Assembly: GCF_023242475.1 (NCBI RefSeq)
Contig: NZ_JALJFG010000032.1
Location: 1-64,000 of the forward strand
Length of the DNA: 64,000 nt
From: Pseudomonas sp. MWU15-20650
GTDB lineage: Bacteria; Pseudomonadota; Gammaproteobacteria; Pseudomonadales; Pseudomonadaceae
Direction of reading: 5' to 3'
The position numbers were made by a program, and so were the translations under genes. The notes under the pieces were generated by a model, which saw only the letters and a program-made list of their open reading frames with translations, had not been told where the DNA came from and made no database searches. Below are positions 61,201 through 64,000 of the stretch, in pieces (positions within the stretch are counted from its first letter, which is position 1; each line of letters starts with the position of its first letter).

Positions 61201-64000
61201 TGGGTGGTAACCTGACGCTCGGTGGCAGCAATGCCCTGACGCTCAATGGCAATGTGAATGGCATCGGTGGCCTGACCAAAAACGGTGCGGCCGACCTGAC
61301 CCTCAATGGCAATAACGGTTTCCTGGGCAACACGGCGCTCACCGCCGGTACGCTGGTGGTCGGCTCCAATACCGCGCTGGGCAATGGCGGTTCTTTGAAC
61401 ACGGCAGCCAATACCACGTTGGATGCCAACACCGCCGTCAGCCTGAATAACCTGCTCAATGTGGGCGGGGCCTTGAATATCGGCGGCAGCGCCGACCTGA
61501 CCTTGACCGGACTGGTCAATGGCATCATCGGCAGCCTGGTCAAAACGGCCCCGCCAACCTGGTGCTCACTGGCAACAACGGCTACGGCGGCGGCACCACG
61601 CTCAATGCCGGTACTCTGACTGCCGGCAGCAACACGGCACTGGGGCTGGGTGGCCTGACCGTCGGCGGTGCCGGCACCCTGGACAGCAACACGGCGGTCA
61701 CCCTGGGCAACAACGTGGCCTTGAACGCCAACCTGACCCTGGGCGGCAGCAACGCCCTGACCTTGGGCGGCTTGATCAGCGGCACCGGCCTGTTGATCAA
61801 GAATGGCGCGGCCAACCTGACCCTCAACGGTATCAACACCTTCCAGGGCGGGACCAACCTCAATGCCGGCACCCTGACCCTGGGCAATGCCGGTGCACTG
61901 GGCAGCGGTGCCTTGACCGTTGGCGGCGCCGCGACCCTGGCCAACAGCACAGCCTTCACCTTGGGCAATAACATTGCGCTCAATGGCGACTTGACCCTGG
62001 CAGGCAACAACAACCTCAACCTCGGCGGCGTCATCAGTGGTGCCAGTGCCTTGATCAAAAACGGTCTGGCTGACCTGACCCTGAGTGGCAACAACACCTT
62101 CACCGGCCCCTTGAATGTTGCTTCCGGCAGCCTGACCACACTCGGCACCGGCGCCTTGGGTAACACCTCCGGCGCTAATATCAGTGCAGGGGCCAGTCTC
62201 AATCTCGGTTCCAACAGCAGCCTGGCGACCCTGGCCGGCAACGGCGGGGTGCTGATTGGCGCGGGCACCACCTTGAGCGTGGGGGGGGTCAACAGCACCA
62301 GCACCTTCGACGGCAGCCTGTCCGGTATCGGTGGGCTGAGCAAAGTCGGCACGGGCACTTTCAACCTCACCGGCATCAATGGCCTCACCGGCAACACCGC
62401 CGTCAACGGCGGTACCCTGAACCTCACAGGCTCCCTGGGCAGCGCGCTGGTGGATGTCAACAGCGGCGGCACCTTTACCGGCACCGGCTCGGTGCTGGGC
62501 ACACTGAACATCAACAGCGGCGGCCACCTGGCGTTGAGCAGTGGCAACATCTTGTCGGCCGGCGCGCTCAACCTGGGGGCTGGTGGCAACCTGGACGTCG
62601 CCCTTGGCGCGCCGTCCCCTACGTCCTTGCTCAACGTCGGCGGCAACGTCAACCTCGGCGGCAACCTGAACGTGACCGATGCCGGTGGCTTTGGCGCAGG
62701 GACCTACCGCTTGATCAACTACACCGGCGCCTTGACCGGCGCGCTGACAGTGGCTGGTGTTCCCGTGGGCTATGGCCTCGGTGATCTGCTGGTACAAACT
62801 GCCGTCGGCAATCAGGTCAACCTGGTGGTATCGGCGCCCAATATTAGTTTCTGGGATGGCAGCCAATCCATCGCCAACGGCGTCGTGGATGGCGGCACCG
62901 GCACCTGGACCGCCGGCGGCACCCATTGGACCTCGGCCGACGGCCTCACCAACTCACCTTGGGCCAGCGGTTTTGCGGTGTTTACCGGTGCGGCGGGGAC
63001 GGTCACGGTGCAAGGCCCGCAAGCCTTTACCGGCCTGCAATTTGTCACGGATGGCTACAACCTGGTCACTGGCGCGGGCGGGCAGTTGACCGCGATCAAT
63101 GGCAGTAGCGGCAATGTGTCGATGCGCGTAGACCCGGGCGCAACCGCAACCATTGGTGTGAATATCGAGGGTGCCGGCACCCTGAATAAACTCGACACCG
63201 GCACCCTGGTATTGGGCGGCGCCAACACCTACACCGGCGGTACCTTGCTCAATGGCGGCACGTTGGTGGTGGGCAGCAACACGGCGCTGGGCACTGGCCA
63301 GTTGACGGCGGTCGCAGGCACGACACTGGACAGCAATGCCCCCGTGACCTTGGGCAACAGCGTTGCCCTGGCCGGCGACATGACCGTCGGCGGCAGTCAT
63401 GCGCTGACCTTGAATGGCGCGATCAATGGCGCCGGCGGCCTGATTAAAAACGGGGCAGCCAACCTGACCTTGGGCGGTGCCAACAGCTACCTTGGCGTCA
63501 CTGCGCTGAATGCCGGTGGCCTGATCCTGGCATCCAATACTGCGCTCGGCACCAGTGCGCTGAATGCTGCGGGCGGCACTACGCTGGACGCCAGCACCGC
63601 CGTGACCGTGGCCAACGCCATCAACCTGGCGGGCAATCTGGGCATTGGCGGTACGGCTGACTTGACCTTGAACGGTCCCGTCACAGGGAGCGGCAGCCTG
63701 ACCAAGAACGGTGCGGCTGACCTGACGCTCAATTCGGCCAACGGCTTCCTCGGTGGCACCACCCTCAATGCTGGCACTTTGACCGTGGGCAATGCCCTGG
63801 CCCTGGGCGCGGGTGGCCTGACTGTCGCCGGCGCCGCGACCCTCGACAACAACACGGCGCTGACCCTGGGCAACACTGTGGCGCTGAGCGCCAACCTCAC
63901 GGTGGCCGGCAGCAATGACTTGACCCTGGGTGGCCTCGTCACCGGTACGGGGGCGCTGGTCAAGTCTGGCGCAGCCAACCTGACGCTCAATGGTGCCAAT
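58245..64000 (+). CDS. giant autotransporter-type repeat adhesin, partial, frameshifted
   Basis: I chose the GTG at 58245 because AAGGAG sits 6 nt before it. A long export signal (about 1-38, ending GPEAMAA) is followed by about 400 residues of beta-helix, then ten 86-residue repeats of the autotransporter-associated beta-strand type (SGANTYxGxTTLNAGxL ... NALTLxGxISGxGxLIKNG). The first frame stops at 61617-61619. Losing the phase at an AAAA run (61542-61545) and reading frame +1 from 61547 restores the same repeats, open to the window end with a non-repeat domain (62085-63215) and three more repeats. The barrel, if any, lies beyond the window. No close named homologue is recognised. Confidence 0.82.
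59493..62084 (+). repeat. ten tandem 258-261-bp coding repeats in the adhesin
   Basis: Units of 86-87 codons start with S/N-G-x-N (for example SGANTYAGNT, GINAGYSGTT, SGNNAQSGAT) and end with LIKNG-x4-LxL. Three units measure exactly 777 nt (59507 to 60284 to 61061), which also produces regularly spaced spurious antisense ORFs. A second block of three exact 258-bp units begins at 63216 (63216, 63474, 63732) and continues past the window. Confidence 0.85.
61542..61545 (+). other. probable one-base deletion in A run (frameshift)
   Basis: Sister repeats read GTCAAGAACGGC or ATCAAAAACGGT (Val/Ile-Lys-Asn-Gly). Here the sequence is GTCAAAACGGCC, one A short, turning LVKNGPANLVL into LVKTAPPTWCSL and a stop at 61617. 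It is either a sequencing/assembly slip or a genuine slippage site. Confidence 0.75.

Overview
The window looks like a chromosomal piece of a Pseudomonas of the fluorescens group. It is GC-rich with GC3-biased codons. It carries REP/REPIN palindromes built on GTGGGAGGGGGCTTGCTCCC and on TGTGGCGAGCGGGCTTG. The central gene order also matches, from memory, the P. aeruginosa PA0674-PA0699 block. Gene symbols from that block are assigned by family plus order, not by a database search.

Layout. (1) 0.1-3.3 kb, minus strand: a periplasmic VOC protein, an alginate-export-type outer membrane porin and a chloroperoxidase-like hydrolase, probably one operon. (2) 3.4-12.6 kb: a CoA-based catabolic cluster. 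A minus-strand set (methylmalonyl-CoA decarboxylase-like crotonase, class III CoA-transferase, MFS importer) diverges from a LysR regulator; a PAS-LuxR regulator then diverges from a thiolase, acyl-CoA ligase and MHS-type symporter operon. The substrate is unknown. (3) 12.63-13.27 kb: a tandem array of REPINs. (4) 13.7-26.7 kb: the PUMA3 cell-surface-signalling trio vreA-vreI-vreR, a GrpB-family gene, and a complete Hxc type II secretion system (hxcW,U,P,V,T,X,Y,Z,Q,R,S). (5) 27.0-50.5 kb: the likely Hxc substrate (DING/PstS-like, LapA family), the 4202-residue TpsA exoprotein PdtA, a Phd/DUF772 hybrid protein, the TpsB transporter PdtB, an ExbB fused to a DUF2341-LamG ectodomain, ExbD, TonB, a large porin, a coiled-coil protein, a YbjN-like protein and a PpiC-type isomerase. 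(6) 50.5-58 kb: ordinary chromosome (two LysR-type genes, DUF4865, histidine phosphatase, cobF, esterase, a secreted protein, a KefB/C antiporter). (7) 58.2 kb to the window end: a giant repeat-built autotransporter-type adhesin, open to the end but broken by an apparent one-base deletion in an A run.

How it fits together. By analogy with P. aeruginosa, phosphate limitation (PhoB) plus the ECF factor VreI, held by VreR and signalled through VreA, should switch on secretion of a phosphate-scavenging DING protein by Hxc and of the adhesin PdtA by PdtB. I found Pho-box-like sites before the DING gene and an 18-bp motif shared by the pdtA and phdA-pdtB leaders. The least explained part is why a two-partner secretion operon carries its own ExbB-ExbD-TonB motor, with ExbB displaying a lectin-like ectodomain, followed by porin, coiled-coil, YbjN and PpiC genes. 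I saw no tRNA, rRNA, CRISPR array or intact insertion sequence.
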